Shown piece after piece: positions 19,501-28,811 of a stretch of DNA of 64,000 nucleotides. The notes below the pieces were generated by a model. The model was not told the DNA's origin. It did no database searches and was given only the letters and a program-made list of their open reading frames with translations. Each line of letters starts with the position of its first letter. Position 1 is the first letter of the stretch. The stretch comes from Komarekiella atlantica HA4396-MV6 (GTDB lineage: Bacteria > Cyanobacteriota > Cyanobacteriia > Cyanobacteriales > Nostocaceae), in assembly GCA_019359395.1 (NCBI GenBank), contig JAHHHK010000005.1:62001-126000 (forward strand). The letters are read 5' to 3'. Made by a program: the position numbers and the translations under genes.

Positions 19501-22407
19501 AATGCTAAACAACAGCAATGTAAAACGCTATTTATGGTTAATTGTTTTATTAACCATTGGCATGGACATGTTAGAGAAACTATTAATCCATTGTTCACAT
19601 CCTATCAAAGTGGACTAGAAACTGGGGACGTAGAATATGCATCCTGGGCTATTCTTGTCCGTTCTCTACATTTATATTCAATTGGTGAGGAACTGACAAA
19701 AATTGAGCATGAGACTCACTTGTATGGTGAGGCAGTGAATCAATTTAAGCAAACAAATGCTTTTGTTTACATTAGCATCTATCATCAAGTTGCATTGAAC
19801 TTATTGGGGCGATCGCTAAACCCTTGTTATCTAATTGGTGATAGCTACAACGAAGAAAAGCAACCTGCACTTCAAGAGCAAAAGGGTGATGGTACGGGGC
19901 TTTTCTTTTCCTATGTCAATCAACTCATGCTGCGCTATCTTTTCGGTGACTATGCCGGAGCCGTTGAAAAAGCAGAAATGACCACTAAATATTTGGAAGC
20001 TGGAACGGCACTACAACCTGTTGTTCATTTTTACTTTTATGACTCTCTATCACAGCTTGCTATATATTCAGATGCTTCACAGTCAGAGCGCAAACAAATT
20101 CAAAAGCGAGTTGTAGTTAATCAGAAAAAAATGAAAATCTGGGCACATCATGCCCCAATGAATTGTTTACACAAATTTCACTTAATTGAAGCAGAAAAAG
20201 AGCGGATGTGTGGGCAAAACCATCAAGCAATGGAACTATATGATCGCGCCATTAAGGGAGCTAAAGAAAACAGTTATATCCAAGAAGAAGCCTTAGCAAA
20301 CGAACTAGCTGCTAAATTCTACCTCGACTGGGGCAAAGAAAAGGTAGCTCAATCTTACATGCAAGAAGCCTACTATTGTTATGCTCGTTGGGGAGCTAAA
20401 GCCAAAATCGATGACCTAGAAAAACGCTATCCCCAACTGCTTACTCACATCCTACAAGCGCAACAGCATCGCTTCCAACTTGGTGAAACGCCTATTTCCA
20501 CCGTCACCTCATCTTCATTCCTAAATCAAACTATCCAAACCAGCCGCCCAAGTAGTAGCAGTATTTCTGAATCTCTAGATTTAACTACCATCCTCAAAGC
20601 CTCACAAGCCCTTTCTAGTGAAATTCAACTAGAACAATTGCTTTGTACTTTAATGCAAGTAGTGATGGAAAATGCTGGAGCAAAAAAGGCTGCTCTACTT
20701 GTAATTGAAAATGGTAACTTAATGATTGAAGCTGTAGCAACCACGGATGAAGGTGTTTCCCTACTGTCTGTACCTTTGGAAAACAGTCAAGCGATTCCTA
20801 CCACAATTGTGAACTATGTCAAACGCAGCTTAAAAACAGTTGTATTGGATGATGCAACCAAACAAACTGATTTTATGGCTGATTTATATCTCATACAAGA
20901 ACAACCTAAGAGTATTTTGTGTGCGCCGATTGTACATCAAGGAAAATTAATCGGGTTGTTGTATCTAGAAAATCAGTTGACCATTGGCGCATTTACGAGC
21001 GATCGCACCGAAGTTATCCAATTATTATGTGCTCAAGCTGCCATCTCTTTGGAAAATGCCAAACTCTATCAAACTTTACAGCAATCAGAACTCAAAGAGC
21101 GAGAAAAAGCAACTCAAATTGCTCAATCTCTAGCAGATCTTCAGCGAAGTAATGCTATTTTTGTTGCTCAACAAGAAGTTTCCTTTGATGGCATCTTGCT
21201 AACTGATGAAAACCGCGAGATCAGCGCTTACAATCAACGATTTAGTCGAGTTTGGCAAATTCCAGAGGCGTTGATTCAAACTAGGGACGACAGAAAACTT
21301 TTAGGATTTGTGATTGACCAAATATTACACCCTGAAGTTTTTTTGAGTAATGTTGAATATCTTTATGACCACCCTAGGGAAACAAGTTACGATGAGATTT
21401 ACCTTAAGGATGGACGTATTTTAGAGCGTTATTCTGCTCCAGTTTGGTCGGATAGTAATGATTATTACGGTCGGATTTGGTTTTTTAGAGATATTAGCGA
21501 TCGCAAACAAGCTGAAACAGAAATTCGTCAGAAGTCTCAGGAGTTAGAACAAACGCTGCAAGAACTTCAGCAAGCTCAACTACAAATGGTGCAAAATGAA
21601 AAAATGGCAACTTTAGGTAATTTAGTTGCAGGAGTCGCACACGAAATTAACAATCCCATTGGGTTTCTCAAAGGCAGTCTCAGCAATGCTGAGGAATATA
21701 TCCAAGATTTATTTGCCCATATACAATTGCTTAAACAACATCATCCAACTCTAGCACCCATAGTCATCGACCATGCAGAAGATATTGACTTAGAATTTCT
21801 CTCTGAAGACTTACCAAAACTACTAAGTTCGATGCAAGTAGCGACAGAACGCATTACAGACATTAGCACTAGTCTTCGTACTTTTTCCAGAGCCGATACA
21901 TCTGAAAAAATTGCTTGCAACATCCATGAAGGGATTGAAAGTACACTGTTGATTTTGAAGTATCGTCTGAAAGCATCGGACAAACGTCCAGCGATTCAGG
22001 TAATTACAGATTATGGTAAATTACCGCTTGTAAAATGCTTTTTAGGACAGTTAAATCAAGTATTTATGAATATTCTTGCCAATGCAATTGATGTATTTGA
22101 TACAGAAAGTATTGGACAAACATTTGCTCAATTACAAGCTAACCCTCAGCAAATTATTATTTACACTGAAGTATCCACAAACCAAAATACAGTAGTAATT
22201 CGGATCAAAGATAATGGCCCAGGAATGCCAGAGGAGATTAAAGCGCGGATCTTTGAACACTTATTTACTACAAAAGAAGTTGGCAAAGGAACAGGATTAG
22301 GATTAGCGATCGCTCGTCAAATTGTGGAAGAAACCCACGGTGGTAAGTTGAGTTGCAATTCTATTCCTGGTGAGGGAACAGAATTTGTCATCGAGATTCA
22401 GATGTAG
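16546..22407 (+). CDS. Giant hybrid Ser/Thr-His kinase (Hstk type)
   Basis: A 1953-residue multidomain signalling protein. In order: Ser/Thr kinase domain at about 8-270 with HKDIKPANIL and LIDFSIAS (DFS in place of DFG); an AAA-like ATPase with P-loop GFSGIGKTA near 331 and VIFLDDLQWTD; a long helical, TPR-like region to about 1330; a GAF domain at about 1350-1510; a PAS domain at about 1538-1660; a coiled coil; HisKA with GVAHEINNPIGF near 1695; and a HATPase with NAIDVFD and GKGTGLGLAIARQI. This is the Hstk architecture of cyanobacteria. The final stop codon lies inside a palindromic repeat. Ligand unknown. Confidence 0.96.
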   Translation: MVSNQVIIPGYQVSEELYNGSRTLVYRAFQESDQKPVVIKLLKNPYPSFTELVQFRNQYTIAKNLNLPGIIQTYSLEPYQNSSALVMEDFGGISLKEWSGKCQDGVSLIEFLEIAIALCNTLDLLYRHRIIHKDIKPANILIHPETKQVKLIDFSIASLLPRETQTLMSPNVLEGTLGYLSPEQTGRMNRGIDYRTDFYSLGVTFYELLLGHLPFQSNDAMELVHCHIAKEPTALEEFKISKSVSDIVMKLMAKNAEDRYQSALGLRYDLEICLHQLQEIGKIEDFQIAQRDVCDRFLIPEKLYGREEEVKTLLAAFDHITNNQTELMLVAGFSGIGKTAIVNEVHKPIVRQRGYFIKGKFDQFNRNIPFSAFVQAFRDLMAQLSRESDAQLLSWKTKILAALGNNGQVIIEVIPELEQIISKQPPATELSGTAAQNRFNLLFQKFIQVFTTKEHPLVIFLDDLQWTDSASLKLMQLLMSESESGYLLLIGAYRNNEVSTTHPLMLTLKEIGKENTNINTITLAPLSTESLNQLIADTLNCSPEIAQPLSTLVYQKTQGNPFFSTQFLKFLYEDGLIQFDLDNGNWQCDIAEIKALALSDDVVEFMALQLQKLPRVTQDVLKLAACIGNQFDLATLAIVSQQSETETATALWKALQEGLILPQSEIYKFYVGRETQDIAQGSQAVTYKFLHDRVQQAAYSLIPEQQKQSTHQKIGQLLLQNTPQAELESNIFDIVNQLNIGISNLQDSSQKDELAKLNFIAGHRAKATTAYESADKYLNLGIELLNQNAWESHYELILSLYEETAELAYLTGRFEQVEQHISIIRQHTKSLLDQVKAYEILIQAYLAQNQLQEAINTALTVLQKLGIRLPKQPKKIETLLGLTTTKLALTGKKPADLVNLPRMSNPNQLAAMRILSSALSAAYIGHPDLLPLTVFKQVNLSVKYGNTSLSAFTYSWFGLIHCGILLDIETGYQFGQLALQLLDIFNAKQQQCKTLFMVNCFINHWHGHVRETINPLFTSYQSGLETGDVEYASWAILVRSLHLYSIGEELTKIEHETHLYGEAVNQFKQTNAFVYISIYHQVALNLLGRSLNPCYLIGDSYNEEKQPALQEQKGDGTGLFFSYVNQLMLRYLFGDYAGAVEKAEMTTKYLEAGTALQPVVHFYFYDSLSQLAIYSDASQSERKQIQKRVVVNQKKMKIWAHHAPMNCLHKFHLIEAEKERMCGQNHQAMELYDRAIKGAKENSYIQEEALANELAAKFYLDWGKEKVAQSYMQEAYYCYARWGAKAKIDDLEKRYPQLLTHILQAQQHRFQLGETPISTVTSSSFLNQTIQTSRPSSSSISESLDLTTILKASQALSSEIQLEQLLCTLMQVVMENAGAKKAALLVIENGNLMIEAVATTDEGVSLLSVPLENSQAIPTTIVNYVKRSLKTVVLDDATKQTDFMADLYLIQEQPKSILCAPIVHQGKLIGLLYLENQLTIGAFTSDRTEVIQLLCAQAAISLENAKLYQTLQQSELKEREKATQIAQSLADLQRSNAIFVAQQEVSFDGILLTDENREISAYNQRFSRVWQIPEALIQTRDDRKLLGFVIDQILHPEVFLSNVEYLYDHPRETSYDEIYLKDGRILERYSAPVWSDSNDYYGRIWFFRDISDRKQAETEIRQKSQELEQTLQELQQAQLQMVQNEKMATLGNLVAGVAHEINNPIGFLKGSLSNAEEYIQDLFAHIQLLKQHHPTLAPIVIDHAEDIDLEFLSEDLPKLLSSMQVATERITDISTSLRTFSRADTSEKIACNIHEGIESTLLILKYRLKASDKRPAIQVITDYGKLPLVKCFLGQLNQVFMNILANAIDVFDTESIGQTFAQLQANPQQIIIYTEVSTNQNTVVIRIKDNGPGMPEEIKARIFEHLFTTKEVGKGTGLGLAIARQIVEETHGGKLSCNSIPGEGTEFVIEIQM

Positions 22408-22432
22408 AGACGTTGCAATGCAATGTCTCTAC
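22404..22432. repeat. 29-bp palindromic repeat, copy 3
   Basis: GTAGAGACGTTGCAATGCAA followed by TGTCTCTAC: one mismatch from copies 1 and 2. The TAG at 22405-22407, within the first four bases of the repeat, is the stop codon of the giant kinase gene, so the repeat insertion may have trimmed or changed the original C-terminus. Confidence 0.8.
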
Positions 22433-22472
22433 TACTATAGAACGTGAAAATTCGGATTAATGACAAGGTTAA

Positions 22473-22925
22473 TTAAAGCAGAGAAAATTCTGCCATTGCT
22501 TTTGGAAAGTTTTTATTTTCATGTCCTGAGCGGCTAAGTTTAATCAGAGCAAAACGCTGTAAGGGAGTTAAATTTGCCCACTGATGCGGTGTGAGGATAA
22601 TACCTATTTCTTGAGATTTTTCTTGAATGCTGGCTGGTATATTTGTAGAGTCCATCCATGCAGGATGAGGCTCGATAGGCAATTTTGCAGGTGGTATACC
22701 TGTGCGTTCTAAAATTAACTGCTGGAGATATTCTTGGTAAGCTCGAATTTCCGTTTCTGTAGTGCAAGGTAATTCGACTAAAGTTTCACGCTCAGCGTGA
22801 GCCATGTGGTTCCAATCAGACAATTTTAGCTTGATGCCACAGCTATCTAATTTGTAACGTACTTGCATGGGGATGCAACGCAGGGAGTCAACAAAATCGC
22901 TTTCAAATTTAAAGAAAGTTGCCAT
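22473..22925 (-). CDS. Nitrate reductase-associated protein
   Basis: A protein of about 150 residues starting MATFFKFESDFVDSLRCIPM, matching a small cyanobacterial and plant family named nitrate reductase-associated protein. Typical segments are MQVRYKLDSCGIKLKLSDWN, HAERETLVELPC, and the C-terminal LTPLQRFALIKLSRSGHENK. The second Met (22925) is preferred over the one at 22931. Its exact activity is unknown; its position at the far end of the nitrate island supports a role tied to nitrate reductase. Confidence 0.85.
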   Translation of the reverse strand: MATFFKFESDFVDSLRCIPMQVRYKLDSCGIKLKLSDWNHMAHAERETLVELPCTTETEIRAYQEYLQQLILERTGIPPAKLPIEPHPAWMDSTNIPASIQEKSQEIGIILTPHQWANLTPLQRFALIKLSRSGHENKNFPKAMAEFSLL

Positions 22926-23493
22926 AATCAATAGTTAAAAATTCAATTTCAGATAAAATTTTTGTTCGTAGTTAGCGTAGTTAGCGATTTATCGCTGCCA
23001 AGTTTTAAAGGGTTAGAGCCGCTGACTACGAGCTTGTATTTAATTATAAGCTTTTCTACTTAATATTATCTAGTAATAAACAAGAGGGATAAAAGGGAAA
23101 AGGGGAAAAGTATGATAGTGATCGTAAGTCATTCCACTCGCTTATTAACTTCCCCGTTATATAAGGATTATTTGGCTCACAATATTAAAGAGCTTTTTAC
23201 TCTTATTATTTGTTCTAAATTTTAACTATTTCCGTGGGTTTAAGTCCCCCGGTTTTATAATCGGCAAGCTTTGTGTTGGGGTCTGTCTTACAAAGTTCAG
23301 AGTGGAGGAAACCTCCGCTCTGACGCCAGTCGCCTGGGTCGGGCTAACCCTCCCGCAGCGCTGGCTCGACTTTGCGCTAAATCCCCATTACAAAACTTAA
23401 TTACGAATTACGTAAAGCCTCCGGCATAGCTACGCTTAGAGCGCAGCGGGGCGTAGCCCCAGAGCGAATTACGAATTATTTAAATATCCTATT
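22926..23493. other. Gap with dispersed repeats
   Basis: No gene is visible. About 23265-23490 consists of repeat fragments: AATTACGAATTACGTAAAGC, a GCGTAGC-rich block (CCGGCATAGCTACGCTTAGAG and GGGGCGTAGCCCC), and the motif AGAGTGGAGGAAACCTCCGCTCTG, which is an inverted repeat (about 23300-23323). Similar GCGTAGGC blocks occur near 38185, 38436 and 50655. Confidence 0.55.
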
Positions 23494-23961
23494 TTAACGG
23501 AAATGCCTAGAATTACTGAAACGAATTATTAAATAACTAATTGACAAAGCAAGAGTAGCAATTCCTAAACCAATAATATCAATGCCCGTGACTTTTTCCA
23601 AGTCAAGAATAATTATTTTTCTGGCAATAGCAATCAAAGAAGTTACGATAACTAATTCTACCTGAAAAACGTGTTTTCGTAGATAAGCTGTGATATTTTC
23701 TAAGATTTCTAAAGCAATTAAAACATTCAAAAATAACCCGAATATTTTAAACAATGTTGTGTTAAACCTGGCGTATGGAGTTGTAAATAATTCTTGAATA
23801 ATAAAAATTACTAGATCACCGATCGCAACCAAAATTACTACGACCATTAAAATAGATAGCACTTTAGAAACTATCACCTCTATGTGTTCGATGACGTGCA
23901 TAAAGTTCTCATCTTTGGTAACTTCTGCAACTTTCCTAAGCAATTTCTTCATCTGCTGCAC
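23494..23961 (-). CDS. PsiE-like membrane protein
   Basis: A 155-residue integral membrane protein with about four membrane segments: VLSILMVVVILVAIGDLVIF at about 33-52, a second at about 68-88 (IFGLFLNVLIALEIL), a third near 100-115 and a fourth near 128-146. The layout and segments such as LEILENITAYL match the phosphate-starvation-inducible PsiE family. A possible alternative start is the second Met, three codons on. Function in cyanobacteria is unknown. It lies between narB and the nitrate-reductase-associated gene, on the same strand, but with gaps too large to assume one operon. Confidence 0.8.
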   Translation of the reverse strand: MQQMKKLLRKVAEVTKDENFMHVIEHIEVIVSKVLSILMVVVILVAIGDLVIFIIQELFTTPYARFNTTLFKIFGLFLNVLIALEILENITAYLRKHVFQVELVIVTSLIAIARKIIILDLEKVTGIDIIGLGIATLALSISYLIIRFSNSRHFR

Positions 23962-24239
23962 CCGGTTTTAAAGTAAAAAAAATAAAAATCCCATAGATAA
24001 ATCTAGAGGATTAAAAAAAGCACTTTGCAAGTTTCATATTAAGTTTTTTATTTTTCATAACTTAAGCTAGTACTAGGCAAGCTTCTTGATAATGAGAATT
24101 TTACCTTTCTTAAAATGGTAATGGTTAATAGTCAAGAGTATATAATCAAAAAACTTAATAATTACCATTGACTATTGACTATGGATATTTGACTAGATTA
24201 TTTATTACCAATTTCCTATTGAAAGGTATACTTAGCAGC

Positions 24240-26537
24240 TTACCATTGTGAAGACTGGAGTTGATAATTTTTGACTGTAACTTCTACAGTAATTGGTATT
24301 AGCTGCACTGCACAAGCTTTTAATTCTGGTTGCAGTGAATCGGGGCAAGATTCTGGATGGGTGAGGGCGTTGGCTTCGGCGTCGTCTGCCCATAATGCAC
24401 CCCAGTGCATGGGTACAAAAACTGTGCCAGGTGCGATCGCCTTTGTGACTTTTGCCGGAAAATTAGCTTTACCTCGGCGCGATCGCACTTCTACCAACTG
24501 GTGATTTGCAATATCTAAAGCAGCAGCATCACGGGGATGAATTTCTATAAACGGTTCGGGATACATTTGGCGAATTTTTTCAATTCGACCGGTGCGCGTC
24601 TGAGTGTGCCAGTGTCCGTAAAGTCTTCCATTAGTTAGCACAAAGGGATAATTTGGATCAGGTGGTTCTGCTAATCCGCGCGAGTAAAATGCCGCAAATC
24701 GAGCGCGTCCATCAGGGGTATGAAAGCGCAAATCGGTGTAGAGACGCTTACCAGTCCTGCGTCTATAGTACTTCTGTTTCTTCGCGGCTTCCTTGTGTAA
24801 TAGAGTTTCTTCATCGTCGCCTTCTTCTGGCTCAAAACTGAGAATTCCTGTTTCGGAATCTATAAATATTGGCTCGGCTTTTTCTTCTGGATAAGGCCAT
24901 TGAGTTTGTCCCTCTGTCTGTAATTGCTCATGGCTGATACCCGTCATATCGCAAGGCCTCCCGCGAGTTAGTTGGGCAAACTCAGCATAAACTTCAGCCG
25001 AGTTAGCAAAGGCAAACTCTCCAGCAAAACCTAGCCTGCGGCCAACCTCGGCAAAAATTTCCCAATCTGCTTTAGCTTCTCTTGGCGGTTGGCGGAATGC
25101 TTGACATAGCGTTACTACTCGTTCGGAGTTTGTCATCACGCCAGTTTTCTCACCCCATTGTGCAGCTGGTAATAGAACGTGAGCATAAGCGGCGGTTTCT
25201 GTGGGATAATAGGCGTCTTGGTAAATGGTAAAAGGCGATCGCAATAACGCCTTCTTCGTCCGCTCCAAATCTGGCATACTTACAGCTGGATTAGTAGCAG
25301 CAATCCACAGTAACCCCACATCGCCAGTTTCTAGTCCAGTAATCATGTCCCAAGCACTCAGACCCGGATTGGGCGAAATCTGTCCTGGCTTGAGTCCCCA
25401 AAGTTCCTCAACTTCTGCTCGGTGTTGGGGATTTTTTACCACCCGATAACCTGGTAATAAATGCGCCAACCCCCCGGCTTCCCGTCCTCCCATCGCGTTC
25501 GGCTGACCTGTGAGCGAAAAAGGGCCTGCCCCCGGCTTGCCAATTTGTCCAGTCATCAGGTGCAGATTAATGATCGTTCTGACCTTAGCTGTCCCTTCTG
25601 ACGATTGATTCACACCCATTGACCACAAAGACAGTACTCGCCCAGATTCACCCCAGTAGCGAGCTGCTGTTTCTAAATCTTCAATGCTGATCCCACATTC
25701 ACGAGCCACTACTTCTGGCGGATAGTGCCGAATCACCTCAGCATAAGCGGGAAAGTTACTGGTGCAGTCGTCGATGAACATCGTGTCGATGTAGTTCCAG
25801 CGCATCAATAAATGTGCGATCCCATTTAACAAATCGATATCTGTACCCGGACGAATCGCTAAATGTAAGTCTGCGGCTTCTGCGGTTGGTGTGCGACGGG
25901 GATCGACCACAATCATTTTGACTTTACGATTCTTTCTGTGGTACTTCTCCAACCGATTGAAAACAATTGGATGACATTCAGCCGTATTAGTGCCAATTAA
26001 AAACGCACAGTCGGTTAACTCTAAATCTTCGTAACAGCAGGGAGGGCCATCTGAGCCAAAGCTTTGAATATAGCCAGCCACAGCACTAGACATACATAAG
26101 CGAGAGTTGGCATCAAAATTATTAGTACCCAGACAGCCTTTCATGAGTTTTTGGGCTATGTAGTAGTCCTCGGTTTGAAACTGACCGGAACCATACATAC
26201 ATAAGGCTTCTGGCCCTTGGGTGAAGCGAATGGTTTGAATGCGCTTGGTGATCAGATCAAAAGCTTCATCCCAGCTAACCCGCCGAAACTCTTGATCCAA
26301 CGAGTCTCGCACCATTGGGTAATGTAGTCTATTTTTATCTAAAGATTCAGCGATCGTTGCGCCTTTAACACAAACCATACCCTGACTGGATGGGTGTGCT
26401 TTATCGCCCCGCACCCGCCAAATCGGATTTCCTTTACTATCTCGATTAGTCGCTTTGTTAGCTTGGGCTGGGGGGGAAACTTCTAAACCACAGCCAACAC
26501 CGCAGTAAGGACAAAGGGTTTTGGTAAATTCACTCAT
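24240..26537 (-). CDS. narB: Ferredoxin-nitrate reductase
   Basis: Reduces nitrate to nitrite using reduced ferredoxin; a cytosolic Mo-bis-MGD and [4Fe-4S] enzyme. The cluster ligands are Cys9, Cys12, Cys16 ([12 protein letters not shown]) and a fourth in [11 protein letters not shown]-binding segments include [35 protein letters not shown], and the C-terminal molydopterin-binding domain with [18 protein letters not shown] and VPMHWGALW. The 765 residues are slightly long for NarB because of the acidic segment near 575-600 ([11 protein letters not shown]). It is separated from nrtP by a hairpin and 0.57 kb, so it may have its own promoter. Confidence 0.96.
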   Translation of the reverse strand: MSEFTKTLCPYCGVGCGLEVSPPAQANKATNRDSKGNPIWRVRGDKAHPSSQGMVCVKGATIAESLDKNRLHYPMVRDSLDQEFRRVSWDEAFDLITKRIQTIRFTQGPEALCMYGSGQFQTEDYYIAQKLMKGCLGTNNFDANSRLCMSSAVAGYIQSFGSDGPPCCYEDLELTDCAFLIGTNTAECHPIVFNRLEKYHRKNRKVKMIVVDPRRTPTAEAADLHLAIRPGTDIDLLNGIAHLLMRWNYIDTMFIDDCTSNFPAYAEVIRHYPPEVVARECGISIEDLETAARYWGESGRVLSLWSMGVNQSSEGTAKVRTIINLHLMTGQIGKPGAGPFSLTGQPNAMGGREAGGLAHLLPGYRVVKNPQHRAEVEELWGLKPGQISPNPGLSAWDMITGLETGDVGLLWIAATNPAVSMPDLERTKKALLRSPFTIYQDAYYPTETAAYAHVLLPAAQWGEKTGVMTNSERVVTLCQAFRQPPREAKADWEIFAEVGRRLGFAGEFAFANSAEVYAEFAQLTRGRPCDMTGISHEQLQTEGQTQWPYPEEKAEPIFIDSETGILSFEPEEGDDEETLLHKEAAKKQKYYRRRTGKRLYTDLRFHTPDGRARFAAFYSRGLAEPPDPNYPFVLTNGRLYGHWHTQTRTGRIEKIRQMYPEPFIEIHPRDAAALDIANHQLVEVRSRRGKANFPAKVTKAIAPGTVFVPMHWGALWADDAEANALTHPESCPDSLQPELKACAVQLIPITVEVTVKNYQLQSSQW

Positions 26538-26778
26538 GACAGTTGTACCGTGTTCGCTGATTTTTTAAATATTGAAAAGCAAGGTTTGTAGAGGCGCAAT
26601 TTTAGCGAATCATATCGTTATTAACTTAACTAGTGGTAATGAGAAAATATTTCAACTGCTCCTTGTTCAAAACTAATAATTTAAGTTACTAAAATTTGCC
26701 CAATTATGTTTTTGAACTTTGATTAAACGATTAACCTAGTATTTTTACTTATTTAATATTATTCAAACTAAACTAAAT

Positions 26779-26792
26779 GTAATATATGATAC
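26779..26792 (-). promoter_or_regulatory. Candidate NtcA site upstream of narB
   Basis: GTAATATATGATAC fits GTA-N8-TAC exactly and lies 241 bases before the narB ATG. On the narB strand there is no TAN3T box at exactly 22 bases; TAATAT is at 17 and TAAATA at 23. The surroundings are AT-rich, so a chance match is possible. Confidence 0.4.
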
Positions 26793-26971
26793 TTTTGGTG
26801 ATTTATTTTTGATATTTTTTCATTTATAAAACTTATAGTAATTATTGATTAAACACTTGTTATTTTTGAGTTTTAATAATCATATTTTTACCAGTTTTTG
26901 AAATTTTACATACTGATTTGAGCAGGATTTACAAAAATTTTTCCATTAGAGAAAGGTAAATATAAATGAAT

Positions 26972-26991
26972 AAAGCCTGTAGGCAGGCTTT
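26972..26991 (-). terminator. Hairpin after nrtP
   Basis: AAAGCCTG-TAGG-CAGGCTTT, a perfect 8-bp stem with a 4-base loop, 118 bases downstream of the nrtP stop codon. On the minus strand it is followed by ATTCATTTATATTT. It probably ends or reduces transcription coming from the nir operon. Confidence 0.6.
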
Positions 26992-27109
26992 GAGATACTG
27001 TAGTCCGCTTCAAAGTTTTGATGAGCTAAAGCTAAATCTTGTCTTTATCTCTACACAGACTACATTTTTATAACTAAAACTTCACTCAGTGACTACCTTT
27101 GCAATTAAC

Positions 27110-28612
27110 TTATTCTTCTACTAGTACAGTAGAGTTTTTATTAGAAGTTTCTTGTAATTCACTTTCATCAGCAGATGCAAAAGAGCCTTGCGGTTCTTTA
27201 AGGAAAAAGGCACACATAAAAGCACAGATAAAAGCGGCTATAGCCATTGTGCTAAACAGTGTTTGTGCGTTGGTTAAACTGAAAATTGTCAGATAAACCA
27301 CACCACCAAAATTACCGTAAGCCCCAACATTTCCGGCAATTTGTCCAGTGGCTTCTTTTTTAATTAGAGGTACAATACCGTAAGTTGCACCGCAACCAGC
27401 TTGAGCACAGTAAGCGGCAAACATAGTAGCTGCGATCGCTAGCGGAATCGGCCAACTGCTATTAATAAAATGGGTCATCAAATAGCCGATACCAATACCA
27501 ACACTGATAATTGTCATTGTCCATTTGCGAGAGCCAAATTTATCAGAAATTAAACCACCACTGGGACGAGAAATTAAATTCAAAAAGGGATATGTAGCAG
27601 CAATCATCCCAGCTACTACATGCTCTAAAGCAAAAGTTTTTTCAAAAAATGCAGGTAACATGGAAACGGCTGCTAGCTCGCTACCAAAGTTGGTTACATA
27701 AGTGAATTCGAGTAAAGCTACTTGACCAAATTGAAAGCGTTCAGATGCAGCGTAAGTTTTTTTGCCAATTAAAAGTTCTCGATTTACCTGCCAAGCTTTG
27801 TAAGTTTGGTAAGCAAATAATCCTCCTAATAGCAACCAAGCCAGATACATTTGGCTTAAAGTCAAAAAGTGAATGTTCTTTTGTTCCAAACGCCAAGCTA
27901 ATAAACCTAGGGCAAAAATCAAACCAAAATTGGAAATAATCATTGCCCAGAAGCTTTTGACGCTGGTCACTTCTAGAGAACCATTTTTCTTAGGTTTTTT
28001 GTAGATTTTACCTGGAGGTGTATCTTGGACACTGTTGTAATAAATAACGCCGTAGATGGCTGCAATGATCCCTGTAAGAGCGATCGCCAAACGCCAGTTA
28101 GAAGCACCACCAACCAAAAAACTAGTAGAAACTGCAAATATCGGTAAGGCAAACTCTGCTCCAAAAGCACCAAAGTTACCCCAACCACCATAAATACCTT
28201 GGGCAATTCCCATCTCCTTTGGGGGGAACCACTCCGAAACCATGCGGATACCAACTACAAACCCAGATCCAACAATTCCCATTAATAAACGGCTGATGAC
28301 TAGTTGGTTAAAATCTTGCGACAACGCCGTAGCCAAACAGGGAACAGCCGCAAATATCAGCAGCATTGAATAAGTACGTCTGGGGCCAAAACGATCCAGA
28401 AGCATCCCAATGATGATCCGCGCTGGAATAGTCAAAGCCAGATTACAAATAGCTAAAGTTTTAATTTGTTCAGGCGCTAACTGTAATTGTTTACCAATCG
28501 TTGTCGCAAAAGGAGCGAAGTTAAACCAACAGACAAAGGTAAGAAAGAAGGCAAACCAAGTCTTATGTAATATGCTGTAGCGTCCGCTGAATGAAAATAA
28601 TTTTTTAAGCAT
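27110..28612 (-). CDS. nrtP: Nitrate/nitrite permease, MFS type
   Basis: A 500-residue, roughly 12-segment plasma-membrane transporter of the nitrate/nitrite porter family in the major facilitator superfamily. Diagnostic segments are GMLLDRFGPRRTYS after helix 2, the nitrate signature-like GIRMVSEWFPPKEMG followed by AQGIYGGWGNFGAF, and a second AGCGATYGIVPL near the C-terminus. A central cytoplasmic loop of about 60 residues is present. It follows nrtD on the same strand after 199 bases. In other cyanobacteria NrtP usually takes the place of NrtABCD; here both are present. Confidence 0.94.
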   Translation of the reverse strand: MLKKLFSFSGRYSILHKTWFAFFLTFVCWFNFAPFATTIGKQLQLAPEQIKTLAICNLALTIPARIIIGMLLDRFGPRRTYSMLLIFAAVPCLATALSQDFNQLVISRLLMGIVGSGFVVGIRMVSEWFPPKEMGIAQGIYGGWGNFGAFGAEFALPIFAVSTSFLVGGASNWRLAIALTGIIAAIYGVIYYNSVQDTPPGKIYKKPKKNGSLEVTSVKSFWAMIISNFGLIFALGLLAWRLEQKNIHFLTLSQMYLAWLLLGGLFAYQTYKAWQVNRELLIGKKTYAASERFQFGQVALLEFTYVTNFGSELAAVSMLPAFFEKTFALEHVVAGMIAATYPFLNLISRPSGGLISDKFGSRKWTMTIISVGIGIGYLMTHFINSSWPIPLAIAATMFAAYCAQAGCGATYGIVPLIKKEATGQIAGNVGAYGNFGGVVYLTIFSLTNAQTLFSTMAIAAFICAFMCAFFLKEPQGSFASADESELQETSNKNSTVLVEE

Positions 28613-28811
28613 TAAGCCTTCCTAATTGAAGAGGATACGGAGATGAGGGGCAGGCAGGGAGCCAATATTTTTCGGATAAGCACTTCTTATCTCATTTGGG
28701 GCTTGGGAAAAGGTTAAAGGATGAATTTTAGCCTTTCCCCCTTAACCGAAAGGTATTGGGCAGAGAGCAGGGGAAGAAAAATTACAATTGACTAATGACT
28801 CCGCCAAGCGG

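Larger units (their letters stand above)
26538..27109. other. AT-rich narB upstream region
   Basis: No gene is visible in 572 bases. From the nrtP side it holds a terminator-like hairpin (26972-26991), then a very AT-rich stretch with an NtcA-type palindrome at 26779-26792, then the narB leader. This suggests that narB is expressed from here and not only by read-through. Confidence 0.55.
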
